A DNA stretch of 59,570 bases. Origin: Candidatus Mediterraneibacter excrementavium. Its GTDB lineage: Bacteria > Bacillota > Clostridia > Lachnospirales > Lachnospiraceae. The notes beneath the pieces were generated by a model. That model was not told the origin of the DNA. It searched no databases and saw nothing but the letters and a program-made list of their open reading frames with translations. The stretch covers positions 1-59,570 of the forward strand of contig DWVL01000095.1 of NCBI GenBank assembly GCA_019120275.1, written 5' to 3'. The translations under genes and the position numbers were made by a program. Below are positions 18,575 to 27,585 of this stretch, piece after piece (positions within the stretch are counted from its first letter, which is position 1; every line of letters starts with the position of its first letter).

Positions 18575-19714
18575 TTATTCTTCTGATTTCTTATAGATTC
18601 TCGGGATCCGTTTCCCGAGGCAGCAGACGAACTCATAATTAAACCGGCCGCTTAAAGCCGCCAGCTCATCCACCGTGATCTCCTCATCCCCGTCCCGGCC
18701 CACGAGCACGACCCGGTCCATAAAAGCCGTCTCCGGTATATCCGTCACGTCAGCCATGAACTGATCCATGCAGACTCTTCCCAGGATCCTCGCGCGTTTC
18801 CCGTGGATGAGCACATCTCCTTTATTGGAAAGGGACCTGGGATACCCGTCGCCGTATCCCACCGGGATCGTGGCCACGCGCATCGGCCGGTCGGAAACAA
18901 AAGTTCCCCCGTAACTGATCGGCGTACCCGCCTCCACGTCTTTCACAAAACTCACATGGCTTACAAGCGACAACGCCGGCCTGAGATCCACCGCCGACTG
19001 ATCCACCTCATCCGACGGATACATGCCGTACATGGCGATCCCGGCTCTGGCCAGATCATGCTTCATATCCGGGAAATCAATGATCCCCGCACTGTTGTCA
19101 CAGTCAAAATACCGGACCGGTATCCGGCGTTTATCCACCTGTTCCTTCATCCACATGAAGCGTTCATGCTGCATAAATGTATAGGATTTGTCACGTTCAT
19201 CCGCCTTTGCAAAATGCGTGAACATTCCTTCAATACTGACATTCGGAAGCCTGCTGATCCGCTCGATGGCATCCACGCTTTCTTCATTTACGGGAAATCC
19301 GATCCTTCCCATGCCCGTATCGATTTTAATGTGGACATATACATCTTTTCCCTGGCGGACTGCCTCCCGGGAAATCTGTTCCGCCATCTCTTCCATGTAC
19401 ACAGCCGGCCGCACATCACAACGGATCATCTCCTCAAACTGGTCCGGGAATACACATCCGAGCACCAGGATCGGTTTTGTGATGCCGTGTTTTCTGAGAT
19501 CCGCAGCCTCTTCCAGGCATGCGACCGCATATCCCCATACAAAGGACCGGTTTTCAAACATTTTCGCGACCGGAACAGCGCCATGCCCGTAGCCGTCCGC
19601 TTTGACAACCGCGATCAGCCGGGCATCACCGCCGATTCGTTTCTTCATCTGTTCCATATTATATGCGATCGCATCGAGATCGATCTCGGCGCATACCCGA
19701 TTATGCTCTTTCAT
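18575..19714 (-). CDS. alr: Alanine racemase
   Basis: PLP enzyme interconverting L- and D-alanine for peptidoglycan and, where present, teichoic-acid D-alanylation. 379 residues, normal length. The PLP lysine is in VVKADGYGHGA (near residue 37) and the catalytic tyrosine in ISYGGTF; RVCMDQFMADVT follows. The ATG lies inside the end of nnr (14-base overlap) with GGAGGAGAAAG ahead, indicating coupling in the rex-nnr-alr-mazF unit. Confidence 0.95.
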   Translation of the reverse strand: MKEHNRVCAEIDLDAIAYNMEQMKKRIGGDARLIAVVKADGYGHGAVPVAKMFENRSFVWGYAVACLEEAADLRKHGITKPILVLGCVFPDQFEEMIRCDVRPAVYMEEMAEQISREAVRQGKDVYVHIKIDTGMGRIGFPVNEESVDAIERISRLPNVSIEGMFTHFAKADERDKSYTFMQHERFMWMKEQVDKRRIPVRYFDCDNSAGIIDFPDMKHDLARAGIAMYGMYPSDEVDQSAVDLRPALSLVSHVSFVKDVEAGTPISYGGTFVSDRPMRVATIPVGYGDGYPRSLSNKGDVLIHGKRARILGRVCMDQFMADVTDIPETAFMDRVVLVGRDGDEEITVDELAALSGRFNYEFVCCLGKRIPRIYKKSEE

Positions 19715-21212
19715 ATTCTTTCTCCTCCGCGCTCTTTATCACTGTTTCGATCCCCCTGATCAGATCCCGCGCAAGAACACTGTAGCTTCCTTTTTCTTTT
19801 CTTGCCGCATCGCCGCCGCAGGCATGCAGATATACCCCGAGAGCCGCGCTCTCATAGTCCGTCATTCCCTGTGCGAGCAGGCCTGTGATCACACCGGCGA
19901 GGACATCTCCTGATCCGCCTTTTGCCATCGCACTGTTTCCCGCCAGGCTGACAACCGGATGCCTGCCCTGCCTGTATACCGCTGTCCGGCTGTCCTTCAG
20001 CACCCACACAGCCGGATACCGGTCCGCATATTCTTTCAGGATGTCCATCCGCTGTTCCTTTATGTCTCCGACGCTCCGCCCTGTCAGGCGCGACATTTCC
20101 TTCATATGCGGGGTCAGGATCAACGGCATTTTCACATCTTCAAACAGTTCCATGTGCCTGCTCAGAAGATTCAGTCCGTCCGCATCAACAATACATCCCC
20201 TGCCTTCATACCGCAGTGTATACGCAAGGATGCGTTCCGCCGTATCCGTCAGCCCGAGACCGCAGCCGATGCAGACAACATCCGCCCAGTCAAGGAGCTC
20301 CTTCAGCCTTTCCTCATCATAATCCGCATAGCAGGAAATGATTGCTTCCGGCAGGAGCTGCTGAAGGGCCATCCGGTTATCCTCATGCGTGTAGATCTGA
20401 ACAAGGCCGGCCCCCACGCTGTATGCTGCCCTGGCAGACAGATATGCTGCTCCCGCCATCCCGCTGCTCCCTGTGATCATCAGGACTCTGCCATAGCTTC
20501 CCTTATGAGAATCCGGCTTTCTTTCCGGAAGAAGCCGGGAAAGATCATCCGGATCATAAGCCACGCATACATCCGGATCATCTGCAAAATATGCCGCATC
20601 AATGCCGATCGGAACAGCCACGGTCTCCCCTGCATAATTCTTTCCCGGGAACCATTCGCAGCCGGCTTTCACGCAGGCCATGGAAACCGTCAGATCGGCG
20701 TGAAACGCAGTGCCCAGGGCGCGGCCGGTGCGCGCGCAGACGCCCGACGGGATATCAACCGAGACTTTCCGGCATTTCTGCACGTTCATCCATTCGATCA
20801 CTTCCCGGTATCTGCCGCTGATTTCCCTGCTCAGTCCCACCCCGAACAGCGCATCTACAATAACAGTATATTCTCCTTCCGGGATTTCCGTACGTATATT
20901 GATCCCCATATTCCGGACGATCTCCATCTGAAGCCTGCATTCCCTGCTCAGCGACGCTTCGCTTCCGGCAAAAAATATGACCGGGGACTCCCCCTCCTCA
21001 CACAGGATCCTTGCAACGGCAAATCCGTCTCCCCCGTTATTGCCGCTTCCGCATACGATCAGCGGACGGGAAAGATCGACCGCTCTGTCGCGCATCACGG
21101 CAACTATCTGAAGCGCCGCCCGCTCCATCAGGACAGGCGAAGGGATCCCGATTTCCCGGATCGTATGTTCATCCGCTTTTTTCATCTGTTCCCCGTCTGG
21201 AAGATATCTCAT
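19701..21212 (-). CDS. nnr: Bifunctional NAD(P)H-hydrate epimerase/ADP-dependent NAD(P)H-hydrate dehydratase
   Basis: Repairs hydrated NAD(P)H. In 503 residues the N-terminal NnrE (YjeF_N) epimerase domain (about 1-210, VCGSGNNGGDGFAVAR) is fused to a C-terminal NnrD carbohydrate-kinase-like dehydratase (about 225-500, with GSYGRVLMITGSSGMAGAA and GNSAMAKGGSGDVLAG). The ATG at 21212 is preferred, with AAGGA upstream. Alternatives at 21242 and 21302 are poor: the first abuts an 18-bp hairpin without a Shine-Dalgarno and the second lies inside rex. Acp synthase, often a neighbour, is absent. Confidence 0.92.
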   Translation of the reverse strand: MRYLPDGEQMKKADEHTIREIGIPSPVLMERAALQIVAVMRDRAVDLSRPLIVCGSGNNGGDGFAVARILCEEGESPVIFFAGSEASLSRECRLQMEIVRNMGINIRTEIPEGEYTVIVDALFGVGLSREISGRYREVIEWMNVQKCRKVSVDIPSGVCARTGRALGTAFHADLTVSMACVKAGCEWFPGKNYAGETVAVPIGIDAAYFADDPDVCVAYDPDDLSRLLPERKPDSHKGSYGRVLMITGSSGMAGAAYLSARAAYSVGAGLVQIYTHEDNRMALQQLLPEAIISCYADYDEERLKELLDWADVVCIGCGLGLTDTAERILAYTLRYEGRGCIVDADGLNLLSRHMELFEDVKMPLILTPHMKEMSRLTGRSVGDIKEQRMDILKEYADRYPAVWVLKDSRTAVYRQGRHPVVSLAGNSAMAKGGSGDVLAGVITGLLAQGMTDYESAALGVYLHACGGDAARKEKGSYSVLARDLIRGIETVIKSAEEKEYERA

Positions 21213-21242
21213 AATCTGCTGTCCTTCTTTCTGTTCGTTCAT

Positions 21243-21282
21243 CTGCAATGCACCCCGCAGCAGGCTGCGGGGTGCATTGCAG
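21243..21282. other. Perfect 18-bp inverted repeat between rex and nnr
   Basis: CTGCAATGCACCCCGCAG (21243-21260), loop CAGG, then its exact complement (21265-21282). It begins three bases after the rex stop. Neither side has a real U-tract, so it looks like a transcript-processing or stabilising hairpin, or an attenuator, inside the rex-nnr operon. Confidence 0.7.
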
Positions 21283-21285
21283 ACA

Positions 21286-21942
21286 TTATTTCTTTCGCAC
21301 ATTCTCCCGCTGGCTGATATTGTAGGAGAGCTGCATCAGGCTGTCCGAAAGATGTACGCTCTCTACGATCACATCTTTCGGAAGCGTGAGATCCGTATGT
21401 GCGAAATTCCAGATCGCTTTGATCCCATTCTTTACCAGGATATCCGCCACTTCCACAGCCTTTGATTTCGGTATGGTCAGTGCGGCTATCTCTATATCAT
21501 TATTATGCAGGAAATCGACCAGTTCATCCATCATCCGTACCCGGATTCCCCGGATCGATATGCCCTCAAGCCGGGGATTTACATCAAACAGACTCTTCAG
21601 GATAAATCCGCTTTTCTCAAAAGACGCGTAATTCGCAAGCGCCTGTCCCAGATTTCCTGCTCCGATTATGATAAAGTTATGGGTTTTGTCCAGTCCGAGG
21701 ATCTTGCCGATCTCAGAGTACAGATGCTTTACATTATATCCGTATCCCTGCTGTCCGAATCCTCCGAAATTGTTCAGATCCTGCCGGATCTGCGATGCCG
21801 TCACATGCATCTTCTTGCTCAGGTCGCCGGAAGAGATCCGCTCTACGCCTGCATCGAGCAGTTCCCCCAGAAACCTGTAATACCTCGGCAGCCTGGATAT
21901 AACTGCACGGGATATTTTTCTGTGTTCCAATTTTACCACCAT
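21286..21942 (-). CDS. rex: Redox-sensing transcriptional repressor Rex
   Basis: Represses fermentation and redox genes when the NADH/NAD+ ratio is low. 218 residues: an N-terminal winged helix (about 1-80, ISRLPRYYRFL and VTASQIRQDLNNFG) and a Rossmann domain (IIIGAGNLGQALANY, about 88-103) with a C-terminal swap helix. A consensus promoter lies directly upstream, with an imperfect dyad between its two boxes. First gene of rex-nnr-alr-mazF. Confidence 0.96.
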   Translation of the reverse strand: MVVKLEHRKISRAVISRLPRYYRFLGELLDAGVERISSGDLSKKMHVTASQIRQDLNNFGGFGQQGYGYNVKHLYSEIGKILGLDKTHNFIIIGAGNLGQALANYASFEKSGFILKSLFDVNPRLEGISIRGIRVRMMDELVDFLHNNDIEIAALTIPKSKAVEVADILVKNGIKAIWNFAHTDLTLPKDVIVESVHLSDSLMQLSYNISQRENVRKK

Positions 21943-21961
21943 CCATATAATACTCCGTTTT

Positions 21962-21990
21962 ATTATATAGAATAGTTAATATTCTGTCAA
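21962..21990 (-). promoter_or_regulatory. Consensus sigma-A promoter of rex
   Basis: On the minus strand, TTGACA (21985-21990), 17 bases, TATAAT (21962-21967): both hexamers match consensus perfectly at ideal spacing, so strong transcription is expected unless repressed. Confidence 0.88.
21969..21985. promoter_or_regulatory. Candidate operator dyad inside the rex promoter
   Basis: AGAATA-GTTAA-TATTCT is an inverted repeat lying between the -10 and -35 boxes. The GTTAA centre is reminiscent of part of Rex operators (TTGTTAA..TTAACAA), but the match is partial, so autoregulation is only suggested. Confidence 0.4.
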
Positions 21991-22032
21991 TTTCCACTTT
22001 ATCGGATACGGCTGCCGGCACACCGGTTTTTC

Positions 22033-22060
22033 TTGTATTTTCCCGTATTTTCGCTATAAT
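22033..22060 (+). promoter_or_regulatory. Candidate promoter of the ABC-F gene
   Basis: TTGTAT (22033-22038), 16 bases, TATAAT (22055-22060), ending 23 bases before the start codon. It is divergent from the rex promoter about 45 bases away. Confidence 0.6.
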
Positions 22061-22083
22061 GGATATCTGAGAGGAGAAGGAAT

Positions 22084-24012
22084 ATGATACTTGCATGCCA
22101 CAATCTTGATAAATCTTTCGGCGACCGCGTGATCGTCCGCCAGGGTTCATTTCACATAGAAGAACGCGAGAAAACAGCTCTGGTCGGCATCAATGGCGCC
22201 GGAAAGTCTACCATATTAAAAATGATCATCGGCGAGGAACCCCTTGACGGCGGGGAAGTCACCCTGGCAAGAGGAAAGACACTCGGCTATCTCGCACAGC
22301 ACCAGAATCTGCTTCCCGGCGGCACCATCTATGAGGAATTGAAAAGCGCCCGGGCCGACATATTTGAGATGGAACAGCGCATCCGCTCGATCGAACTTGA
22401 ACTGCAGTCCCTGACCGGCAGGGAACTGGAGAGCAGGCTGGAAACCTATAACCGGCTTCAGTCAGAATTTGAAAGCCGGAACGGATACGCCTGCGAAAGC
22501 GAGATCGTCGGCGTACTGAAAGGACTCGGATTCTCAGAAGACGATTTTTCAAAAAAGACCGACACCCTTTCCGGAGGCCAGAAAACCCGGGTGGCGCTTG
22601 GCCGTCTGCTCCTTACCAACCCGGACATCCTGCTCCTGGACGAACCCACGAACCATCTGGACCTGAACTCCATTGCATGGCTTGAAACATACCTGATCAA
22701 TTATCCCGGCGCCGTTTTCATTGTCTCTCATGACCGCTATTTCCTGAACCGGGTCGTGACAAAAGTCGTAGAGATTGAAAACGGCGAAATCCGGACATAC
22801 GCAGGCAATTATAAAGCCTATTCCGCAAAAAAACAGCAGATCCGTGATGCCCGGCTGAAAGAATACTTCAATCAGCAGCGTGAGATCCGGCATCAGCAGG
22901 CGGTTATCGAGAAACTGAAATCATTTAACAGGGAAAAATCCATCCGCCGGGCGGAAAGCCGTGAAAAAATGCTGGAAAAGATCACGCCTCTGGAAAAACC
23001 TGCCGACGCCGCCCCGGAAATGCATTTTACCCTGGAGCCATCCTGTATCAGCGGGAACGATGTCCTTACAGTCGATCATCTGTCCAAGCAGTTTGACAAC
23101 CAGGTATTATTTCAGGATGTAAGCTTTGAGATCAGACGCGGCGAACACATCGCCATCATCGGCGACAACGGGACCGGCAAGACAACGCTTCTGAAAATCC
23201 TCAACCAGGTCGTGCCGGCCGACAACGGAACCTTTACACTCGGCGCCAAAGTAAAGATCGGCTACTATGACCAGGAACACCATGTGCTCCACGACGACAA
23301 AACCATTTTTGATGAAATATCCGACGCCTATCCGTCTCTGAACAATACACAGATCCGCAACACACTTGCCGCTTTCCAGTTTACCGGAGACGAGGTGTTC
23401 CAGGAGATCCGCTCCTTAAGCGGCGGTGAGAAGGGCCGGGTTTCCCTTGCGAAACTGATGCTTTCCGAGGCCAACTTCCTCATCCTTGACGAGCCGACAA
23501 ACCATCTGGATATCGCCTCAAAGGAGATCCTGGAAGAAGCGCTCAACAATTACAGCGGCACACTGCTCTATGTGTCCCATGACCGTTACTTTATCAACAG
23601 CACAGCGTCACGGATACTGGAACTTGTAAATCAGACTTTTGTAAACTATATCGGAAACTACGATTACTATCTGGAGAAAAAAGAGGAACTGACGCGCGCT
23701 TATGCATCCGTCCCTGCAGATGTCCGCACTCCGGTCCATGCTGACAGCGGAAATAAAACGGGTGATTCCCGGTTAAGCTGGCAGGAGCAGAAAGAACAGC
23801 AGGCAAAAGAGCGCAAACGCAAAAATGACCTCAGAAAAACCGAGGATGAGATCAGCCGCCTGGAAAAACGCAATGCTCAGATCGATCACGAAATGACACT
23901 GGAAGAAGTATACTCAAATTCTGTCAGATGCCAGGAACTCGCGTCAGAACATGCGGAAAATGAAGAAAAACTGGCCGGGCTCTACGAACTGTGGGAGACA
24001 CTGGCCGAATAA
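22084..24012 (+). CDS. ABC-F family ATP-binding protein
   Basis: Soluble tandem ABC ATPase of 642 residues without membrane segments. ABC-F proteins act on the ribosome. First cassette: Walker A GINGAGKST (about 36-44), signature LSGGQKTRV, Walker B ILLLDEPTNHLD. Second: GDNGTGKTT (about 360), LSGGEKGRV, LILDEPTNHLD. Between them lies the charged ABC-F linker (about 245-310), and the C-terminal 100 residues are a charged coiled coil. It resembles housekeeping Uup/YdiF-type factors more than antibiotic-resistance ones, though sequence alone cannot exclude the latter. GAGGAGAAGG precedes the ATG. It converges on rnpB. Confidence 0.9.
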   Translation: MILACHNLDKSFGDRVIVRQGSFHIEEREKTALVGINGAGKSTILKMIIGEEPLDGGEVTLARGKTLGYLAQHQNLLPGGTIYEELKSARADIFEMEQRIRSIELELQSLTGRELESRLETYNRLQSEFESRNGYACESEIVGVLKGLGFSEDDFSKKTDTLSGGQKTRVALGRLLLTNPDILLLDEPTNHLDLNSIAWLETYLINYPGAVFIVSHDRYFLNRVVTKVVEIENGEIRTYAGNYKAYSAKKQQIRDARLKEYFNQQREIRHQQAVIEKLKSFNREKSIRRAESREKMLEKITPLEKPADAAPEMHFTLEPSCISGNDVLTVDHLSKQFDNQVLFQDVSFEIRRGEHIAIIGDNGTGKTTLLKILNQVVPADNGTFTLGAKVKIGYYDQEHHVLHDDKTIFDEISDAYPSLNNTQIRNTLAAFQFTGDEVFQEIRSLSGGEKGRVSLAKLMLSEANFLILDEPTNHLDIASKEILEEALNNYSGTLLYVSHDRYFINSTASRILELVNQTFVNYIGNYDYYLEKKEELTRAYASVPADVRTPVHADSGNKTGDSRLSWQEQKEQQAKERKRKNDLRKTEDEISRLEKRNAQIDHEMTLEEVYSNSVRCQELASEHAENEEKLAGLYELWETLAE

Positions 24013-24026
24013 AATCAAAAAAACGC

Positions 24027-24371
24027 CAAGCAGGACGATAAGCCGGGTTATGTCGCGGACAATCATCTATCCAGGCACAGCGTCGCCGCTGTGCTCAAGC
24101 GACCTACCTGAAACGTGACGGGCAGCCACATTGTTTCGATCCGGTCTTGCTTCGGATGGGGTTTACATGTGCCCCCGGCGTTACCGTCGGGGCGGTAGTC
24201 TCTTACACTGCCTTTCCACCCTTACCGGGAAGAACCCGGCGGTTTATTTCTGTTGCACTGGCCTTGGAGTCGCCTCCACCGGACGTTATCCGGCATCCTG
24301 CCCTGTGAAGCCCGGACTTTCCTCGTCTGCGGCCTTTCGGCGCATGCAGCCGCGATTGTCTGTCCTACTTG
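24027..24371 (-). ncRNA. rnpB: RNase P RNA (bacterial type A-like)
   Basis: Catalytic RNA that matures tRNA 5' ends. The minus strand carries the hallmark blocks: GAGGAAAGTCCGGGCTTC near the 5' end, CAGGGCAGGATGCCGG, then GTAAACCCCATCCG and, near the 3' end, the conserved GGTAGGTCGCTTGAGC. The terminal helix P1 is visible, CAAGTAGGAC (24371-24362) pairing with GTCCTGCTTG (24036-24027), which sets the ends. Just past P1 a T-rich run (24016-24023) closes the transcript. A TTGACG-17-TATAAT promoter lies upstream. Confidence 0.95.
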
Positions 24372-24383
24372 ACGCATTTTATG

Positions 24384-24412
24384 ATTATACTATTGTCACA
24401 CGCCCTCGTCAA
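24384..24412 (-). promoter_or_regulatory. rnpB promoter
   Basis: On the minus strand, TTGACG (24407-24412), 17 bases, TATAAT (24384-24389). The -35 box lies inside the last codons of rnhA. Transcription would start within a few bases of the mature RNase P RNA 5' end. Confidence 0.8.
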
Positions 24413-24869
24413 CGATAAGATCGTCTCCGTCCGCCGCGGATGTGGCAAGCTCATCACAGCGTTCGTTCTGGGGATGTCCGTCATGACCTTTTACCCAGTG
24501 GAATGTTACGCTGTGTTTTTCTTTTGCATCCAGAAGACGTTTCCAGAGATCCACATTTTTGACCGGCTCATTCTTTCCGCGTTTCCAGCCTTTTTTCACC
24601 CAGCTGTCAACCCAGTGCTGGTTAAAAGCATTCACCACATACTGGGAATCGGAATATACTTCCACCGTACACGGACGGTTCAACGCCTCCAGACCGGCAA
24701 TGACCGCCATCAGTTCCATCCGGTTATTTGTCGTGCGTACATATCCCTGTGAAATCTCCTTTATGTGCAGCTCGCCTTTTGTATCCACATATTCAAGGAC
24801 GCTGCCGTATCCTCCCGGTCCATCCGGATTTCCTCTGGCGGCGCCGTCGGTAAAAATCTTTACAAGCAT
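24396..24869 (-). CDS. rnhA: Ribonuclease HI
   Basis: Cleaves RNA in RNA:DNA hybrids. 157 residues. The metal-binding acidic set is visible: D in [11 protein letters not shown] in [10 protein letters not shown] in YSDSQYV and D in NERCDELA; the basic handle ([16 protein letters not shown]) is present. The ATG at 24869 is preceded by GAGGAGAAG, better than the upstream start at 24887. Its 3' end contains the rnpB -35 box. Last gene of the helicase-punA-mtaD operon. Confidence 0.94.
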   Translation of the reverse strand: MLVKIFTDGAARGNPDGPGGYGSVLEYVDTKGELHIKEISQGYVRTTNNRMELMAVIAGLEALNRPCTVEVYSDSQYVVNAFNQHWVDSWVKKGWKRGKNEPVKNVDLWKRLLDAKEKHSVTFHWVKGHDGHPQNERCDELATSAADGDDLIVDEGV

Positions 24870-24896
24870 ATCTTCTCCTCGCTTCAAATGTCACTT

Positions 24897-25367
24897 TTAT
24901 TCCAGACCCACATTCTCCACAACCTGCACAAGCTCAGGCAGGATATATTCTATATCCTCTTTTGCCGTCTTCGCGCTCTCCGGCAGATTCAGGAGCACGG
25001 TCCTCTTCCGGATCCCGGCTGCCAGCGATTCCAGCATCGCACTTTTCCCATATCTGAGATTATATGCGCGCAGCGCCTCCGGGATCCCGGGGATCAGCCT
25101 GTCCGAAACTTCTGTAAGCGCTGTCGGCGCACAGTCTTCCTCCAGATATCCGGCGGCTCCTGTAGTCAGGATCAGTTCAACCGATCCCGAATCCGCAAGC
25201 TGCCTCAATACTGCCGCAAGCATTTCCCCGTCCTGCGGCAGCACCCCGGCAGCTTTTACCTCAAAGCCCGCCTGACCAAGAAGCCGCTTCAGCGCTGCCG
25301 CCGCAGCACTCTCCTCTTTTGCCTTATAAAGTCCTGTATCTATCGTAAATATTGCCGCTCTCATCAT
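24897..25367 (-). CDS. Degenerate MoaB/MogA-like protein
   Basis: 156 residues resembling the molybdopterin-binding fold of MoaB/MogA. The family core usually reads TTGGTG...RD.TPEA; here it is TTGAAGYLEEDCAPTALTE, with the second and third glycine positions and the Arg-Asp changed. No other molybdenum-cofactor gene lies nearby, and neighbours concern nucleosides and RNase H. Function as a molybdopterin adenylyltransferase is therefore doubtful. GGGGAG precedes the ATG, which is followed by a second ATG. Confidence 0.7.
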   Translation of the reverse strand: MMRAAIFTIDTGLYKAKEESAAAAALKRLLGQAGFEVKAAGVLPQDGEMLAAVLRQLADSGSVELILTTGAAGYLEEDCAPTALTEVSDRLIPGIPEALRAYNLRYGKSAMLESLAAGIRKRTVLLNLPESAKTAKEDIEYILPELVQVVENVGLE

Positions 25368-25434
25368 CTGTACAACTCCCCTTTCTTTATATCCCCTTTA
25401 ATCTGTATCTTCCTGCCGCCGTATATACTGCCGG

Positions 25435-26736
25435 TCACCTGCCGAGTATCCTTTCGGAAATGCGGTTTGCATGCTCATAAATGACTTCTTTATCCTCACC
25501 GATATGAAAGACTCCGTCCTGATACAGGATCTTTCCGTCTATCATCGTCATTTTCACATTCTGCTTGCTGGCGCTGTACACGATATTCTTCTCGATATTG
25601 TTGCGAAGCGGCTGCATATTAGGCTGCATCAGGTCCAGCATGATCAGATCCGCGCATTTTCCGGGGGCAATGCTGTCACAGTCATTGAGTCCCATTGCAC
25701 GGGCTCCCTCTGTGACCGCCATCTTCAGTACATCCATGGCAGGCACTGCTTCCGGATCATCGCAGAATACTTTCTGAAGTCCCGTCACCAGGAACATTTC
25801 CCTGAACATATCCAGACAGTTATTGCTGGCCGGTCCGTCCGTCCCGATGGCTACCGGGATCCCCATATCCAGATAGCGTTTCACCGGCGCGATGCCGCTT
25901 GCCAGCTTCAGGTTGGAAGCCGGATTCGTGACAACATAAATGCCGCGTTTCTTTATAATTTCAAAATCCGCATCATCCATATGGACGCCGTGGAACAGAA
26001 CCCCGCCATGGCGGAAAAGTCCCAGCGAATCCATGTATGCCACCGGCGTCATACCGGAACGCTCCCTGCACTCCTCCACTTCTTTTCTCGTCTCGGAGCA
26101 GTGGACGCACACAGGCGCCTGATACTTCGATGCGAGTCCGGCCAGTCCCTCCATGATCGGACGCGCCGTCGTATATTCGGCATGGAATCCGATCCGGTAA
26201 GACACCAGGCTGTTATGATCTCTGTTATATTTCAGATAATCATCCTCAACATCCTGTACCGTACCGCCGAAATCATTGATATCCCCGCAGAGGACCATAC
26301 GGAAGCCGGTCTCTTCTGAAGCCCTCGCCGTCTCATGCTTTTTCATATACATATCAAACGAAGAAGTGATTCCGCTCGTCAGATACTCCATGACCGCCAG
26401 TTTTGTCAGCCAGTAAATGTCCTCCGCCGTCAGTCTGCCCTCCGCCGGAAAAACTTTGTCATACAGCCATTCCTGCAGCTTCATGTCATCCGCATAGGAT
26501 CTCAGGAAAGTCATGGCTGAATGGGTGTGCGCATCCTTAAATCCAGGCATGACGAGATTGCCCTCTGCATCGATCTCCTGATCCCAGATCCCTTTATTCC
26601 TGTCCGGTTCAGCTTCATCTCCGCTGTACGCTTTCACACAGGAGATCCTGCCGTCTTCAATCTGGACCTCTCCGTCAAAGACCGGCCTGTCCGCCTCCAT
26701 TGTCAGTATTTTCGCATTATAAATCCTTGTCCTCAT
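25435..26736 (-). CDS. mtaD: Amidohydrolase, MTA/SAH deaminase-like
   Basis: 433-residue metal-dependent TIM-barrel deaminase of the cytosine/SAH deaminase branch. Metal ligands are visible in order: DAHTHS (near residue 68), VCVHCSE, VLFHGVHMD and IGTDGPASNN. The likely substrates are methylthioadenosine, S-adenosylhomocysteine or adenosine. The start overlaps the stop of purine nucleoside phosphorylase (ATGA), so the two are coupled; deamination to an inosine-type nucleoside followed by phosphorolysis is a sensible salvage route. The exact substrate is not proven. Confidence 0.87.
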   Translation of the reverse strand: MRTRIYNAKILTMEADRPVFDGEVQIEDGRISCVKAYSGDEAEPDRNKGIWDQEIDAEGNLVMPGFKDAHTHSAMTFLRSYADDMKLQEWLYDKVFPAEGRLTAEDIYWLTKLAVMEYLTSGITSSFDMYMKKHETARASEETGFRMVLCGDINDFGGTVQDVEDDYLKYNRDHNSLVSYRIGFHAEYTTARPIMEGLAGLASKYQAPVCVHCSETRKEVEECRERSGMTPVAYMDSLGLFRHGGVLFHGVHMDDADFEIIKKRGIYVVTNPASNLKLASGIAPVKRYLDMGIPVAIGTDGPASNNCLDMFREMFLVTGLQKVFCDDPEAVPAMDVLKMAVTEGARAMGLNDCDSIAPGKCADLIMLDLMQPNMQPLRNNIEKNIVYSASKQNVKMTMIDGKILYQDGVFHIGEDKEVIYEHANRISERILGR

Positions 26737-27569
26737 CCGATATGTTCTCCTATCTTCTCAATACTCTTCGTCACCAGACGTTCAAACTCTCCGGCTCTTT
26801 TATCCGCTACACTCTGCACATCCAGGTGGCTCAGCTCCTCTTCAGAAATGCCGCTCGCCATATTGGAAATGCAGGAAATCCCGCATATACGGACCCCCGC
26901 ATGACGCGCGGCCACAGCCTCGCATGCCGTACTCATCCCCACAGCGTCAGCACCCAGCACACTGTACATCCGTATCTCGGCCGGGCTCTCAAAATTCGGT
27001 CCTGTCGTCTGCAGGTATACACCTTTCTGCAGCGGGATCTTTTCTTCTTCCGCCGTCTCTTCGATCAGATTCTGCAGTTCTTCGTCATATATATGCGTCA
27101 TATCCGGGAAACGGTCCCCCAGTTCAGATACATTTTCCCCGATCAGCGGCGAAGGTACGAAACTGGAGATCTGATCCGTGATCATCATGAAATCTCCCAC
27201 CTGGAAATTACGGTTGATCCCGCCGGCGGCATTCGTAAGGAAAAGGACTTTAATCCCCATCTTCTTCATCAGCCTTACGGGAAGCACCACGTCTTCCATC
27301 GCGTACCCTTCATAATAATGCACCCGGCCTTTCATGACAACAGCCGGAACATTTCCGATATATCCCAGGATAAATCTCCCGTCATGCCCCTGAACAGTCG
27401 AGACAGGGAACCCGGGGATATCTCCGTAGGGGATTTCCATCTCCACCTTCATATTTCCTGCATATCCGCCCAGGCCGGATCCCAGGATCAGGCCTGCTTC
27501 CGGCTTAAAATCCGTCAGGGACCGGTAATATCCGTAGCATTTCTCCAGCTTTTCATACTGTCTGCTCAT
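26733..27569 (-). CDS. punA: Purine nucleoside phosphorylase
   Basis: Phosphorolyses purine nucleosides to base and ribose-1-phosphate. 278 residues, typical of the trimeric inosine/guanosine-type enzyme. Seen: LILGSGLGGYAG (phosphate loop, near residue 27), QGHDGRF, GRVHYYEG, LTNAAGGIN and GPNFESPAEIRM in order. The ATG at 27569 has GGAGG upstream; a longer frame reaches back into the helicase gene but lacks a good start site. It is coupled to the downstream amidohydrolase. Confidence 0.94.
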   Translation of the reverse strand: MSRQYEKLEKCYGYYRSLTDFKPEAGLILGSGLGGYAGNMKVEMEIPYGDIPGFPVSTVQGHDGRFILGYIGNVPAVVMKGRVHYYEGYAMEDVVLPVRLMKKMGIKVLFLTNAAGGINRNFQVGDFMMITDQISSFVPSPLIGENVSELGDRFPDMTHIYDEELQNLIEETAEEEKIPLQKGVYLQTTGPNFESPAEIRMYSVLGADAVGMSTACEAVAARHAGVRICGISCISNMASGISEEELSHLDVQSVADKRAGEFERLVTKSIEKIGEHIG

Positions 27570-27585
27570 TCTTCTTCCTCCTGAT

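Noticed and set aside
19959-21317. Long open frame on the plus strand opposite nnr
   Set aside because: It mirrors nnr, lacks a Shine-Dalgarno and any recognisable motif, and has Arg/His-rich composition typical of antisense frames.
24131-24752. Plus-strand frames across rnpB and rnhA
   Set aside because: The region is the RNase P RNA on the minus strand, followed by rnhA; the frames are accidental.
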